DNA from: Bacillota bacterium
Lineage (GTDB): Bacteria > Bacillota > Desulfotomaculia > Desulfotomaculales > Ammonificaceae
Reading direction: 5' to 3'
Assembly: GCA_040755295.1 (NCBI GenBank)
Contig: JBFMBK010000004.1
Location: 62,001-126,000, forward strand
DNA: 64,000 nucleotides
Position 1 is the stretch's first letter, and the number at the start of each line of letters is the position of its first letter. A program made the position numbers and the translations under genes. Below, piece after piece: positions 33,487 to 43,762 of the stretch. The notes under the pieces are model-generated. The model saw nothing but the letters and a program-made list of their open reading frames with translations, was not told where the DNA came from and did not search any database.

Positions 33487-34758
33487 TTACAGCGTCGGAT
33501 CTTCACGGTGCGTGGCGTTGAAAAACGACGGTTCGGGGTCGAAGTAGTTGCGGCTGTAATCCTTAACGAAGCGGGAGCCGTCGATGTAACCGGCGTCCCA
33601 GGTGGCGTCGATTGCCACCCACCGGCCGTCCACAAAAACCTTGTTCCAGGCGTGCTTTTCCTCTGAGCCGTCTCTCCTGCGGACCCATCCCCGGACGATC
33701 GTCGCGGGGATTTCGTCCGCCCGGCAGAGGGCGGCCAGCAGCCGGCTGAAGTGCTCGCAAACACCGCTTCGAGCGCGTAAAATAGCCGAGGCTCGTTCCG
33801 GCGAGAAGTCACCCTGATTTGAGGCAATAAGCTTATATTGTTCCAAATCGTACTCGATGTTCCGGGCTACCCAATCATGGATAGCCGCGGCGGTTTCCAT
33901 TGGGTTCTCCCTTTTAAGTTCTCCGGCGAGAGCCAGGATATCCGGGTGGTCCCAGTCCATCCAGTCGATCGGCGCCAGATTGGAGACGTCCTCCTTACCG
34001 GTGTTTCGCGCCTTGAACCCGAGTAGCCCCGACAGGGTGCTGTTATGGGGCGGGCTGCATACCGTCACCGTGTATTCGCCCGGCCCGAAAGGAAGCCAGA
34101 CCTGCCCGCCGAAACCGCCGTTTACAAGCGTCAGGGGTTGATCGCTGCGCATCTCCCCTTTTTCCACTATCACTATCAATTCCGGCGTCATGCTTCTGCA
34201 TTTGCCCCTGATATCGACCCTGGTATCGGCTTCTACATAATTAAACACCGGCCGGGTGAGTTTGGCCCCCGCCAGGATCCCGTCGCGGTAAAGGGTTGCG
34301 GGATATTTGCTGAGCGGTCGCGTGGGTCCGGGAAGATGAAGGAGGTTCTCGCTTAGGTAGGCGGTACCGCTCTCCCAGGCCACGTTGACACCCAGGGCTT
34401 CACCCACAAAGCGGAGCGGTACAAGGGTATGTCCCTCCACCACACGGGGCGGTACATCAAGGATCAAGGTGCGGTCGCCGACTGTGGCCCGGGTCGAATT
34501 CACGGTTAACACAAGATCGACCCCGTCCCTCGATACAGTTATCTGTCCTGTTTGTGAGTCGTAATAAACCGAAGCGTTTAATGATTCCGCCGCCGTCCGA
34601 AGGGGAACCAGGACGCGACCGTTTTGAAGGCAGGGCGGGGTTGCGGGCACGACCTGCCGTCCGTTGACCACAAGGCCGACGGACGCGGCGATGGCCTGGG
34701 CGTCGAATAATGATAAAATAAAAATAAACAGGACTAATGCCGTCCGTTTTATATGCAA
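33487..34758 (-). CDS. secreted transglutaminase-like protein with copper-amine-oxidase-N stalk
   Basis: A signal peptide (ends ..DAQAIAA) is followed by a copper amine oxidase N-terminal-like domain, common as a cell-wall-associated stalk in Clostridia (VVNGRQVVPATPPCLQNGRVLVPLRTAAESL and LVPLRFVGEALG), a middle beta domain, and a C-terminal transglutaminase-like domain with the triad Cys in RSGVCEHFSRLL, His in EEKHAWNKVF and Asp in AIDATWD. Probably a peptidase or crosslinker at the cell surface. The frame opens at 34788, but GGAGGG precedes the TTG at 34758. Convergent with the lipoprotein gene. Confidence 0.85.
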   Translation of the reverse strand: MHIKRTALVLFIFILSLFDAQAIAASVGLVVNGRQVVPATPPCLQNGRVLVPLRTAAESLNASVYYDSQTGQITVSRDGVDLVLTVNSTRATVGDRTLILDVPPRVVEGHTLVPLRFVGEALGVNVAWESGTAYLSENLLHLPGPTRPLSKYPATLYRDGILAGAKLTRPVFNYVEADTRVDIRGKCRSMTPELIVIVEKGEMRSDQPLTLVNGGFGGQVWLPFGPGEYTVTVCSPPHNSTLSGLLGFKARNTGKEDVSNLAPIDWMDWDHPDILALAGELKRENPMETAAAIHDWVARNIEYDLEQYKLIASNQGDFSPERASAILRARSGVCEHFSRLLAALCRADEIPATIVRGWVRRRDGSEEKHAWNKVFVDGRWVAIDATWDAGYIDGSRFVKDYSRNYFDPEPSFFNATHREDPTL

Positions 34759-34788
34759 AAGCTTGCCCTCCAGTCGGGAATAATTCAA

Positions 34789-35075
34789 TTCTTTTTACTA
34801 TTATTAACTTTTTAGACAGGTTCCGCAATTCCTTTAAAAAGTTTAGTCCAATGTATATATTCGACTCAACCCAAAGATTTTAGAGCGTGCCCGAATGAGT
34901 CCGGAAAAAAATCTGCGTCACGTTCGCCGCGGCCGATGATGGACGGCGGTACAAAACTCTTTCACTCGGCCTGTAAACGGGTATACTGTGATTAATCGTC
35001 CCGGCCGCCGGTTTTAAGACGATGCCGGCGCTTACGTCAAAATGAGTTCTCACTGAATGATCGAGAAAGGAAGCC
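34789..35075. other. divergent promoter region between transglutaminase and copA
   Basis: AT-rich near 34790-34880 and GC-rich after; a GCCGGCCG-like palindromic stretch near 35000-35030 (CCCGGCCGCCGG). I see no CsoR or CopY operator consensus that I could name. Confidence 0.3.
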
Positions 35076-37493
35076 GTGAAAATTATGGCTGTTGACCGGC
35101 CCGGTCAGAACAAGGTTTCTTTCAAAATCGAAGGCATGAGCTGTGCGGGCTGCGCCGCCCGCGTCGGCAAGGCACTCAATGAAATCGAAGGCGTACAGGA
35201 CGCGTCCGTCAACTTCGCCGCGGAGAAGGCCACGGTATTCTATGACCCGGCGCGCACCAGCGCCAGTGAGGTCATCGGACACGTCAGAAACCTTGGTTAC
35301 GGCGTTAGGACCCAGCGCCTGGAGGTCGCCGTCGAGGGCATGACTTGCGCGAGCTGCGCCGCGCGCGTGGAAAAACGGCTGAGATCGTTGGACGGAGTAA
35401 CCGGCGCCGCCGTAAATCTTGCCGCCGAAAGGTCGTTGGTGGAATACCTGCCGGAAACGATCAGCGCCGAAGAGGTCAAAAGGGCTATTCTCAACCTCGG
35501 ATATGGTGTCAAAGACCTGCCTGAGGCGACGTATACGCGGGTCGACAAAGAGGAGCGCGCCCGTGAGATCGTGCGCCAGCGAAATATGTTTGTCCTCGCG
35601 GTAGCGGCGACCCTTCCGCTCCTCTTTGTTATGGGCGCCGACCTCGGTCTGGCGCCTCACGTCCCGTTCCTGATGAGCAAATACGTCCAATTCGGTTTCG
35701 CAAGCGTCGTGCAGTTCGGTCCCGGCTTTCAATACTATCGTCGCGGTTACCTGAATTTGCGCCACGGCGCGGCCAACATGGATGTGCTGATAGCCCTCGG
35801 AACGTCGTCGGCTTACTTCTACAGCGTGGTCAACACCTTCTTCCTGGACGGTTTTGTATATTACGAAACGGCGGCGGTCATCATTACCCTGGTGCTCCTT
35901 GGCCGTTTACTCGAAGCGCTCGCCAAAGGGCGCACTTCCGAAGCAATTAAAAAACTGATCGCCCTTAAACCGAGCACCGCCCGCGTACTGCGCGGCGGCC
36001 GGGAGACGGACATCCCCGTGGAGGAGGTTGCCGTGGGGGACCTGGTGATTGTGCGTCCGGGAGAGAGCATCCCCGTCGACGGCATAATCCGTGAGGGCTC
36101 GTCAACGGTGGACGAGTCTATGTTGACCGGGGAAAGCCTGCCGCAAGATAAAAATGTCGGCGACGAGGTGGTGGGCGCGACCATCAACCGTCACGGGAGT
36201 TTTACCTTTGAAGCCGTTAAGGTCGGCAAGGACACCGCACTGGCAAAGATCATCCGCATCGTGGAGGAGGCGCAGGGCTCGAAGGCCCCGATACAGCGCC
36301 TTGCCGACGTTGTCTCCTCTTATTTTGTGCCGGCGGTTGTCGCTATCGGCCTGGTTACGTTTATGGGCTGGTATTTAAGTACCGCGCAGGTGCAGACCGC
36401 GCTGCTCAACATGACGGCCGTCCTGGTGATCGCTTGTCCCTGCGCGCTGGGTTTGGCGACACCGACAGCCATTATGGTAGGTACCGGGCGGGGGGCGGAG
36501 AACGGAATCCTGATCAAGGGGGGCGAGCACCTCGAGCAGGCCTACAAACTCGATACCATCGTCTTGGACAAGACCGGGACGATAACCAAGGGAGAGCCTT
36601 CGGTTACGGATGTCGTTCCCTTCGGCGAGCGTGAAAAAACTGACGTCTTGCGGCTGGCGGCGGCGGCCGAGAGACGCTCGGAACATCCTCTCGCCCGGGC
36701 CGTCGTAAAGGCTGCGGAGGAGGAAGGACTTACCGTCCCCGAGGCGGAAAGGTTCGAGGCGTTGCCGGGCCGCGGAATCAGAGCGGTAATTGAAGGGAAG
36801 GCGGTCCTCATCGGCAATCCGAAACTATTGCGTGACGGCGGCGTTGACCCGACGGGCGCTCAGGCCCGGCTGGAGGACCTTGAGGGGCAGGGGAAGACGG
36901 TCGTCCTCGTGGCTGAGCACAACCGGTTGATCGGGATGATCGCCATCGCCGACACCGTTAAAGAGCATTCGGCGGAAGCGGTGCGCCGTCTTAAAGCTAT
37001 GGGCTTGCGGGTCGTGATGATTACGGGAGACAACGCGCGCACCGCCGGGGCCGTTGCCGGTCAGGTAGGCATAGACCATGTTTTGGCCGAGGTACTGCCG
37101 GAGGACAAGGCCCGCGAGGTGCAAAAACTACGGGACGGGGGGGCCCGCGTCGGCATGGTCGGCGACGGGATTAACGACGCCCCCGCCTTGGCCGTTGCGG
37201 ACCTCGGCATGGCCATAGGGACGGGCACCGATGTAGCTGTGGAAACGGCGGACATTGTGCTCATGCGGGGAGACCTGCGTGAGATCGTTGCCGCAATCAG
37301 GTTGAGCCGCCGGACGATCCGCAAGATCAGGCAGAACCTTTTCTGGGCGCTGATCTACAACACCCTGGGTATTCCCCTGGCGGCCCTAGGTTTTCTGAAC
37401 CCGATAATCGCCGCCGCGGCGATGTCCCTGAGCTCGGTCTCCGTGGTCGGCAACTCGTTACTGCTTAAGAGGTACGATCCGTATGGACAATAG
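35076..37493 (+). CDS. copA: copper-transporting P1B-type ATPase with two metal-binding domains
   Basis: Exports Cu(I) from the cytoplasm. Two N-terminal heavy-metal-associated domains each carry a CxxC ([11 protein letters not shown] at about 18-28 and [11 protein letters not shown] at about 92-102). Eight transmembrane helices surround the metal site [11 protein letters not shown]; the phosphorylated aspartate is in [11 protein letters not shown], the actuator TGES in MLTGESLP, the HP motif in [10 protein letters not shown], and the hinge in [12 protein letters not shown]. 805 residues is normal for this architecture. GTG start with AAAGGAAG upstream. No csoR or copZ is next to it. Confidence 0.95.
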   Translation: MKIMAVDRPGQNKVSFKIEGMSCAGCAARVGKALNEIEGVQDASVNFAAEKATVFYDPARTSASEVIGHVRNLGYGVRTQRLEVAVEGMTCASCAARVEKRLRSLDGVTGAAVNLAAERSLVEYLPETISAEEVKRAILNLGYGVKDLPEATYTRVDKEERAREIVRQRNMFVLAVAATLPLLFVMGADLGLAPHVPFLMSKYVQFGFASVVQFGPGFQYYRRGYLNLRHGAANMDVLIALGTSSAYFYSVVNTFFLDGFVYYETAAVIITLVLLGRLLEALAKGRTSEAIKKLIALKPSTARVLRGGRETDIPVEEVAVGDLVIVRPGESIPVDGIIREGSSTVDESMLTGESLPQDKNVGDEVVGATINRHGSFTFEAVKVGKDTALAKIIRIVEEAQGSKAPIQRLADVVSSYFVPAVVAIGLVTFMGWYLSTAQVQTALLNMTAVLVIACPCALGLATPTAIMVGTGRGAENGILIKGGEHLEQAYKLDTIVLDKTGTITKGEPSVTDVVPFGEREKTDVLRLAAAAERRSEHPLARAVVKAAEEEGLTVPEAERFEALPGRGIRAVIEGKAVLIGNPKLLRDGGVDPTGAQARLEDLEGQGKTVVLVAEHNRLIGMIAIADTVKEHSAEAVRRLKAMGLRVVMITGDNARTAGAVAGQVGIDHVLAEVLPEDKAREVQKLRDGGARVGMVGDGINDAPALAVADLGMAIGTGTDVAVETADIVLMRGDLREIVAAIRLSRRTIRKIRQNLFWALIYNTLGIPLAALGFLNPIIAAAAMSLSSVSVVGNSLLLKRYDPYGQ

Positions 37494-37866
37494 TCAGAAT
37501 TCAGAATTCAGAAGTCTAAAGTCGCGAGTCGCGAGTCAGAATTAAGTCCGAAGTCCAACGTCGACAGTTCTAAGTCAAAATTAGAATACAGAATTCAGAA
37601 TCAGAATGTAGAAGGTTGGGAGTAAGAAGGATTGGGGGATCATAATTACATTCTGTATTCTGTGTGCTGTATTCTGGTCCTGAAGTCCTGGCCGCCTGAG
37701 CTTAACTGAGGACAGAGGACTAAGGACTCAGGACCAAAACAGTCGAACTTCGAACGGACCCTGAAAGTCATCAGCATAAACCCGAACCGTGAACTGTGAA
37801 CTGTGAACGGACCCCAAAGGTCTATCCGTCCAACATAACTTAGAACTTTGAACTTAGAACTTTTAC
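37494..37866. repeat. heptamer-repeat field after copA
   Basis: About 370 bp made of heptanucleotide words in blocks: CAGAATT/AGAATTC, GCGAGTC, AAGTCCG, AGGACTA/AGGACTC, GAACTGT and TAGAACTT. The blocks switch word every 15-40 bp. No gene. Confidence 0.8.
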
Positions 37867-37885
37867 ACGAAGGAGGTGTCTTGAA

Positions 37886-38080
37886 TTGGCCCGATTGAAG
37901 AACGGGGTCTATTCGCGGCTAGGCAACCGCTGGCTCGTTGTATTGCTCGTAACGGCCATTTTCTTCACCGTTTTCATCGTCCTCTGGGCGACACAGTCGC
38001 GGTCACCGCGGGCAACACGGGTATTGGTACCTGTCGAAAGGGATGCGGTGGTCCACCTGTTTGCGCCCGAAAATCGATGA
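37886..38080 (+). CDS. small membrane protein, function unknown
   Basis: 64 residues with one transmembrane helix (WLVVLLVTAIFFTVFIVLWAT, residues 16-37), a basic N-terminus and a polar C-terminal half. TTG start with an excellent GAAGGAGGTG 8 nt upstream, which supports translation. It stands alone between a repeat field and a convergent ThDP enzyme gene and has no family motif. Confidence 0.55.
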   Translation: MARLKNGVYSRLGNRWLVVLLVTAIFFTVFIVLWATQSRSPRATRVLVPVERDAVVHLFAPENR

Positions 38081-38097
38081 CATTGAAAACGGTAAAT

Positions 38098-39705
38098 TCA
38101 AGACAGATTGACCGTCGGCAGCTTCACGTCGCGGCATACCACGTCCACGACGGCCGGCGCTTGCAGATTCAAGGCCGCGCGCAGTGAGCCTTCAAGTTGA
38201 GCGGCGTCTTCGACCAGGAACCCCTTCGCGCCCGACGCCCAGGCGTACGCGCTAAAATCCGGGGACCTGACCTCGACCCCCAGCGGCACAAGACCCGATG
38301 CCAACATTTTGTCTTTTTCAAGCGCGAGCAGGCGGTTATTGACCACGATCACGGTTACGGGGATGTTGCACTTGACGGCTGTGGACAGTTCACCCATGGA
38401 CATCAACATGCCTCCATCCCCCACCAGCGCTACCACCTGTCTGTCCGGATAACGTATTTTAGCCGCGAGTGCGGCAGGTAAACCTGAGCCCATGCTTCGC
38501 CACCGGGAAGGCATGAGGACGGTCTGCCCGGCGGCTTGAAAGTCGCGGTCGAACCAGTGCATAAAAGCTCCCTCATCAACAGTAATGACGGCGTCCCCGG
38601 TAATTACTCCGTTGAGCGCCGCCATCAGTCGGGCAGGATGGACCGGACGGTCGCCGTTCGCGGCATCCGCCGCGATGAGGTTGCACCGCTCTTTTCTTGC
38701 TGCTGATATACTGTCCTTCCAAAAGGGGTCCCCCTCGTAGTCCCCAAGATACTTCATAAGAGTTTCGATAATATGCGGCACGTCTCCGGCGAGGGAGTCC
38801 CAGAGGTAAGCTTCGTTAATCTGCCACGGTTCGTTCTCGATCTGAATGACGGGCGCCTTCGGCAGGAACTTCTCTTCGTAACCGGCCGAACCGATCATCA
38901 GCACACAGTCGCATTCGTGGAGTAACGACGGCGTCCATGCCTCGCCTATCCCGCCCAACACCTCGGGCCATTCGTCCGGGATCACCCCTTTTGCTTCCTG
39001 GGCGACTACCACGGCCGCGCCCCATGTAGTGACCAGCCGCCTGATGGCCTGACCGGCGTCTTTTCCCCTGCGCCCGACCACGACGATCGGTTTTCGCGCC
39101 TGTCGCATTAGGGCCGCGGTCCGGGCCAGGTCGCCCGTGATTTGACCGTTTAACCGTGCCCCGTTCCTGATAAGGGCCGGGAAAAAGCCCGGTTTGGTGT
39201 CCACCTTCTCGTTCCAAAGGTTAAAGGGGACTGAGAGGTGCGTCACAGTCCGTCTGAGCAGGGCTTGGGACATGGCGCGGACCAACAGCAGTTGAGCAGA
39301 AGGAGCGTCTGTGACCGGTTCCGAAAGGAAGGCGCAGTTTTTTATCAGGCTCTGCTGATCAAAGTACTGTTTCACCCTGGTGCCGATTTTGGCCGTGGCC
39401 ACCTGCCCGGTAACGGCGAGGACGGGTGCATGGTCCATGTACGCGTCCATAAGGCCTTCGGCAAGGTTTATCGTCCCTGCCGCGCTGGCGAGACATACCC
39501 CGAGTTCGCCGGTCAGCTTCGCCCAGTACGAGGCCATAAACGCGGCCCCCGCTTCGTGAACGGCGCCGATGTACCGTATGGATCCTTCACGGGCTACCGC
39601 ATCAAGAAAAGGCAGCACGTCGTTGCCCGCGACGCCGAAAATCACCTTTACGTTCCAGGCGGCCAACTGACGGACCATGGCCGCGGCGAGGTTCTGTTGT
39701 GCCAT
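38098..39705 (-). CDS. ThDP-dependent enzyme of the acetolactate synthase / pyruvate oxidase type
   Basis: 535 residues with the three-domain layout of the family: an N-terminal pyrimidine domain with the ThDP-activating glutamate in GAVHEAGAAFMA, a central domain, and a C-terminal diphosphate domain with GDGGMLMSMGEL...NIPVTVIVVNN. The FAD-binding features of true acetolactate synthase are weak. Without a small regulatory subunit gene nearby, a catabolic decarboxylase or oxidase is as likely as branched-chain synthesis. ATG with AGGAG 8 nt upstream. The gene stands alone. Confidence 0.85.
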   Translation of the reverse strand: MAQQNLAAAMVRQLAAWNVKVIFGVAGNDVLPFLDAVAREGSIRYIGAVHEAGAAFMASYWAKLTGELGVCLASAAGTINLAEGLMDAYMDHAPVLAVTGQVATAKIGTRVKQYFDQQSLIKNCAFLSEPVTDAPSAQLLLVRAMSQALLRRTVTHLSVPFNLWNEKVDTKPGFFPALIRNGARLNGQITGDLARTAALMRQARKPIVVVGRRGKDAGQAIRRLVTTWGAAVVVAQEAKGVIPDEWPEVLGGIGEAWTPSLLHECDCVLMIGSAGYEEKFLPKAPVIQIENEPWQINEAYLWDSLAGDVPHIIETLMKYLGDYEGDPFWKDSISAARKERCNLIAADAANGDRPVHPARLMAALNGVITGDAVITVDEGAFMHWFDRDFQAAGQTVLMPSRWRSMGSGLPAALAAKIRYPDRQVVALVGDGGMLMSMGELSTAVKCNIPVTVIVVNNRLLALEKDKMLASGLVPLGVEVRSPDFSAYAWASGAKGFLVEDAAQLEGSLRAALNLQAPAVVDVVCRDVKLPTVNLS

Positions 39706-39856
39706 GCCGATTGCTCCTGACCCAAGTATTTAAGTTTAGAATATCCTTAACCCCCCGGCTAATACTAACCACATCCTGATTTGTTGGGGCGGAGTTACGC
39801 CGTCCGCCACCAGGCGTGTGAATAGAAAAACCCCGGGTTTTTTAAAAAATAATGGT

Positions 39857-39905
39857 AACTTCCGATTTCGGACTTGGGACTCGTAACTCGCGACTCGCGA
39901 CCGAG
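39857..39905. repeat. short heptamer-repeat stretch
   Basis: Words TTCGGACTTGGGACTCG, TAACTCGCGACTCGCGAC: period 7, immediately upstream of the oxidoreductase ribosome binding site. Confidence 0.6.
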
Positions 39906-39927
39906 GAATTTACAGGAGGTGGTTGGC

Positions 39928-41025
39928 TTGCGGCAGCTAAAAGTGGGGGTAATCGGTACGGGGATGGCTTTCGAGCGTCTCCACTACCCGGCCTTTCAGC
40001 GGTTGGCGGACAGGTACCGTATTGCTGCTCTTTGCGATGTCGACAAATGGAAAGCGGACAGCTGGGTTAAGCGATTAAATCTTAACCAGGCGGACGTCTT
40101 CACCGATTATCGCGAGATGATAAAAAGGGATGATCTGGACGTCATCGACATCATGGTGCCTATTCCCCAGAACTTCGAAGTCACTAAAGCGGTGGCCGAA
40201 CGTCTCGCGGGGCGGCGTAAAGGCATTATCTGCGAAAAACCTCTGGCTGCGACCCTTTCCCAAGCCGGAAAAGCCCGGCGCCTGGCCGAGGAATACGGCC
40301 TGCCGATCATGATCGCCGAAAACTACCGGTACAATCAGGAAATCGACATCATCAGGGACCTGGTGCGCACAAGACGCGTGGGTGAAATATTTTATTTTAT
40401 CCAGAACCGCGTGGTGGACTTTCCGGCCGATATGCTCCAGGATAAATTCCCGGCAAAGGAATGGCGACAGCACCCCGATTTCCCCGGGGGCGCGATCACC
40501 GACACCGCTGTACACGACCTCGGTGGGTTGCGGCATATTTTCGGCCCGATTGACCGCCTGCAGGCCTTCGGCCGGCCCCAGACCGCCGACTTTGCGCCGT
40601 ACGCCGTAGTCAATGTAAACCTGCTCTTTAGAAGCGGCGTTAACGGACAGTTTACCTTTTTCTGCGCCGGGAAGGAGATGCAGCGTCCCCTGATCGGACT
40701 GCGCATCTTCGGCGCCCAAGGGATGATTTATCTGGAAGAGCGGGACGCGGGAACGATCAACCTGGCCTTCAACGACGGCCGGACGGAGCAAATCGCCTAC
40801 CAACCGCAGCAGGGTTTTTATAACGAACTGCTCAACTTCCACAACGCGCTTACCGGGACCGAAGCCGTCAGCGTCACCCCGGAAGTGGAATACGGCGACC
40901 TAGTATCCGTAGAACAAATCCTGGTTTCCATCCGCGACGAGAAAATCGTGACCGTCGACGAAGAAGCCGGGCGGCGTCCGGTTGTCCAGGAAACCTACGC
41001 CTGGCGCGAGCCGACGCTGCAATAG
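39928..41025 (+). CDS. Gfo/Idh/MocA family oxidoreductase
   Basis: 365 residues: an N-terminal Rossmann domain with VGVIGTGMAFERLHYPAFQ (pyridine nucleotide binding, residues 6-24) and the EKPLA motif (CEKPLAATL) that carries the catalytic-region lysine, then the alpha/beta C-terminal domain. The frame can be extended upstream into the repeat, but TTG at 39928 has AGGAGGTGG 7 nt upstream. The glutamate-synthase-domain gene follows after 20 nt, so they form an operon; the substrate is unknown. Confidence 0.88.
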   Translation: MRQLKVGVIGTGMAFERLHYPAFQRLADRYRIAALCDVDKWKADSWVKRLNLNQADVFTDYREMIKRDDLDVIDIMVPIPQNFEVTKAVAERLAGRRKGIICEKPLAATLSQAGKARRLAEEYGLPIMIAENYRYNQEIDIIRDLVRTRRVGEIFYFIQNRVVDFPADMLQDKFPAKEWRQHPDFPGGAITDTAVHDLGGLRHIFGPIDRLQAFGRPQTADFAPYAVVNVNLLFRSGVNGQFTFFCAGKEMQRPLIGLRIFGAQGMIYLEERDAGTINLAFNDGRTEQIAYQPQQGFYNELLNFHNALTGTEAVSVTPEVEYGDLVSVEQILVSIRDEKIVTVDEEAGRRPVVQETYAWREPTLQ

Positions 41026-41045
41026 CGAAATAAGGGGGTTAGAAA

Positions 41046-42464
41046 ATGGTGTGGGAATGGATGAACAAACTGGTGCGCGGCGTCGGGAATGAAGCCGCGG
41101 ACGATATGGTTTTTAAAATGATGAAAGATAAGTATACGGATAACATGCTGATGGTGTTGTCCGTTATGAAAAGAACGTCATTTTTCAACGCCATGGAAAT
41201 CTGGATGCGGGCGACCCAGGGGCAGGTCCTTGAAAGACCGCTGGGCACTCACCTGCGCCTTTCTCCTTGGGAGTTGTTGGTCCTCAACCCGGTGCACCTG
41301 TACCGTTTCCCGGTTGAGGACAGCAAAAAAATCGATACCGGTGTCACCATCGGACCCCTGGCCGAAAAACCCCTGGAACTGAAAATACCTGTCTATATTA
41401 CGGGGATGTCTTACGGCAGCGCGCTCAGCAAGGCCGCCAAGGTGGCGCTGGCCAAGGCGGCCAGTGCGATGGGCACCGCCACCAACACCGGAGAGGCGGG
41501 GCTGCTGCCCGCCGAGCGTGAGGCCGCGGACAAGCTCATTGGGCAGTACAATCGGGGCGGCTATTTGAACACCCCGGACAAATACAAACAACTTGACGCG
41601 ATTGAGATCCAGCTGGGGCAGGGGGCGCAGGGCGCTTCTCCACAGCGTACCCAGGCCAGGTTTATCGATGAAGAGATGCGGGAGGTCTTCGGACTGGAAA
41701 AAGGCCAGGATGCAGTGCTTCACACCCGCATCCCCGGGGTGAACAGCGTGGAGGACTTTTGCAGCGTTGTTAGAAAGTTGAAGGAGGACACCGTTGTCCC
41801 GGTGGGCGTAAAAATCGCCGCTTCGCACTACCTGGAGCACGAACTGGCCGTCGCGGTCCGCGCCGGCGTGGACTTTATCACGGTCGACGGAGGGGAAGGC
41901 GCTACGCATGCCGCTTCCCCGACAGCGGAAGACCATCTTGGTCTCCCTACCATTTACGCTATTGCGCGCGCGAGACGTTACCTTAACGGGGAGGGCCAGA
42001 AGGGCCGCATTTCGCTGCTGGCGGGCGGCGGGCTTTTCACACCGGGGCATTTCTTGAAAGCCCTGGCGCTCGGGGCGGATGCGGTTTACATCGGGACCAC
42101 GGCCGTCATGGCGATCGTTTCTCAACAGATGGTCAAGGTGGCTCCCACGGAACCGCCCACCCAGCTTGTTTTGCACACGGGCCGGTTTCGCGAGAAGTTC
42201 GACGCCGACCTGGGTGCGAAGTCGCTGGTTAACTTTCTCAAGGTTTCCATGGATGAAATCACGGCGGTCATGTACGCTATCGGCAAGCCAGCGATCGCTC
42301 AACTGGACACCGACGACCTTTGCTGCCTGGACCCGTGGCTGGCCCGGGCGTTGCGCGTGGTTTACGGCGGGGTGGCGCCTTCCGAGCAGGAAAGCTACTA
42401 CCAGGACCTCAACGCAGCGCGGTGGAACCAGGCAGGCCGGGAAGAGGCCCCGATGGTTCAATAA
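41046..42464 (+). CDS. FMN-binding glutamate-synthase-domain protein
   Basis: A 472-residue stand-alone synthase domain like that of glutamate synthase large subunits. Features: ELKIPVYITGMSYGSALSK, ATNTGEAGLLP, IEIQLGQGAQG, HTRIPGVNSVEDF, VGVKIAAS, DFITVDGGEGATHAAS (flavin phosphate loop) and SLLAGGGLFTPGHFLKALALGADAVYIGT. No glutaminase domain and no small subunit are encoded nearby, so ammonia-dependent activity or a different substrate are possible. GGGGG ribosome binding site. Operon with the oxidoreductase upstream. Confidence 0.85.
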   Translation: MVWEWMNKLVRGVGNEAADDMVFKMMKDKYTDNMLMVLSVMKRTSFFNAMEIWMRATQGQVLERPLGTHLRLSPWELLVLNPVHLYRFPVEDSKKIDTGVTIGPLAEKPLELKIPVYITGMSYGSALSKAAKVALAKAASAMGTATNTGEAGLLPAEREAADKLIGQYNRGGYLNTPDKYKQLDAIEIQLGQGAQGASPQRTQARFIDEEMREVFGLEKGQDAVLHTRIPGVNSVEDFCSVVRKLKEDTVVPVGVKIAASHYLEHELAVAVRAGVDFITVDGGEGATHAASPTAEDHLGLPTIYAIARARRYLNGEGQKGRISLLAGGGLFTPGHFLKALALGADAVYIGTTAVMAIVSQQMVKVAPTEPPTQLVLHTGRFREKFDADLGAKSLVNFLKVSMDEITAVMYAIGKPAIAQLDTDDLCCLDPWLARALRVVYGGVAPSEQESYYQDLNAARWNQAGREEAPMVQ

Positions 42465-42489
42465 GGTTCAACATTTATGCTCATGCTGA

Positions 42490-42834
42490 TGGACCTTGAC
42501 AGTCCGTTCTACGTTCGACGTGCAACGTTCAACGTGCGATGTTAAAGCTAATGTAGCATGAAATCGGGTCGGTTCGAAGTTAAGCTTAGACGGATAGGAC
42601 TTTAGGGGCAGAATACAGCACACAGAATACAGAATAAAAAGACTTTGAATTCCGAATCCTTATAACTTCTGAATTCTGTCTTCCGTATCCGACCCGTGAC
42701 TCGTGACCCGTGACTCGTGACTTTAACCCTTCAACCTTTCAACCTTCAACCTTCAACCTTCTGACTTCTGAATTCTGTATTCTTTATTGTAATTTTGACT
42801 TAGGACTGTCGACGTTGGACTTCGGACTTCCATT
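42490..42834. repeat. heptamer-repeat field before pflA
   Basis: Blocks of heptamer words: ACGTTCGACGTGCAACG, AGAATACAGCACACAGAATA, TGACCCGTGACTCGTGAC, TTCAACCTTCAACCTTC, ATTCTGTATTC. No gene. Confidence 0.8.
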
Positions 42835-43626
42835 CTATTCGGTGCGAAGGGAGATACCCCGTTCTCGCAGGATCTGCCGGGTATGACGGAGTTCTTCGGG
42901 GGTAGGTTCCGGGAACTCCCGAAGCTCGCAATTAAGGCCGAGTTGTTTCCACTTGACCAGGCCCATCCGGTTGTAAGGTAGGATATCGACCTTGATCCGG
43001 CCGCGGTCGTTGATTGTGGCCACAAGTTCCGCAAGGTCCCTGAGGTCGCTTTCGGAGTCGTTCACGGTGGGAATAAAGACGTACCTTACCACGATTTCCA
43101 TCCCGGCAGCCGCCGCTGACCGCAAGTTGGCAAGGATTACGCCGTTTTTCACCCCCGTCAGCCGGGCGTGTTTTTCCAGGTTTACGACCTTTATGCTGAA
43201 AAGGAGCAGGTCGGTACAGTCCAGGAGCGATATAAAGTCTCCATGCCTGCAGTAACCGGAAGTATCCAGGGCGCGGTGAACGCCGTTTTTACCGCATTCC
43301 TCGAACAGCGACCGGACGAAAAGGTGCTGCAGCAGCGGTTCGCCGCCCGACACGGTCAGACCGCCCCCAGAGCTTTCGAAAAAAACTTTATAGTCGAGGA
43401 CCTGCCTCAGGATCTCGTCTACGGAGACCTCTGTTCCTTCGCGCAGCCAGGTGTCCGGGTTGTGGCAAAAAACGCAGCGCATGGCACATCCCTGCATGAA
43501 GAGCACATACCTGATGCCCCCGTTGTCCACCGTCCCCATGGTCTCCACGGAATGAATATACCCCGTATTCTTCACAGGTGTTTGTTGATTTAGCATCGTG
43601 ATAGGCTGACCTTCTTTGTATCGCAT
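42835..43626 (-). CDS. pflA: pyruvate formate-lyase activating enzyme
   Basis: A radical SAM enzyme that installs the glycyl radical in Pfl. The iron-sulfur motif CAMRCVFCHNPDTW (CxxxCxxC) lies at about residues 47-60; the SAM-binding GGEPLLQ is present and the length (263) is normal. Its natural partner pflB is on the same strand but 7.6 kb upstream, with the two cytochrome genes (opposite strand) in between. ATG at 43626; a second ATG 30 nt on is also possible. Confidence 0.92.
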   Translation of the reverse strand: MRYKEGQPITMLNQQTPVKNTGYIHSVETMGTVDNGGIRYVLFMQGCAMRCVFCHNPDTWLREGTEVSVDEILRQVLDYKVFFESSGGGLTVSGGEPLLQHLFVRSLFEECGKNGVHRALDTSGYCRHGDFISLLDCTDLLLFSIKVVNLEKHARLTGVKNGVILANLRSAAAAGMEIVVRYVFIPTVNDSESDLRDLAELVATINDRGRIKVDILPYNRMGLVKWKQLGLNCELREFPEPTPEELRHTRQILRERGISLRTE

Positions 43627-43762
43627 TCCGTTGCTTGGTGATTGTTGACTCCTTCTCTATATTCTCCATAGGTAACTACCTCCAATACCTGCTGCCGTAA
43701 CGATTTTACGGTGGTCCTCGGTAGGACGTTAAAGACGTCATCAGTACCAAACAGTTGCCCAG

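Noticed and set aside
41178-42461. 427-codon frame opposite the glutamate-synthase-domain gene
   Set aside because: Shadow of a gene with clear family motifs.
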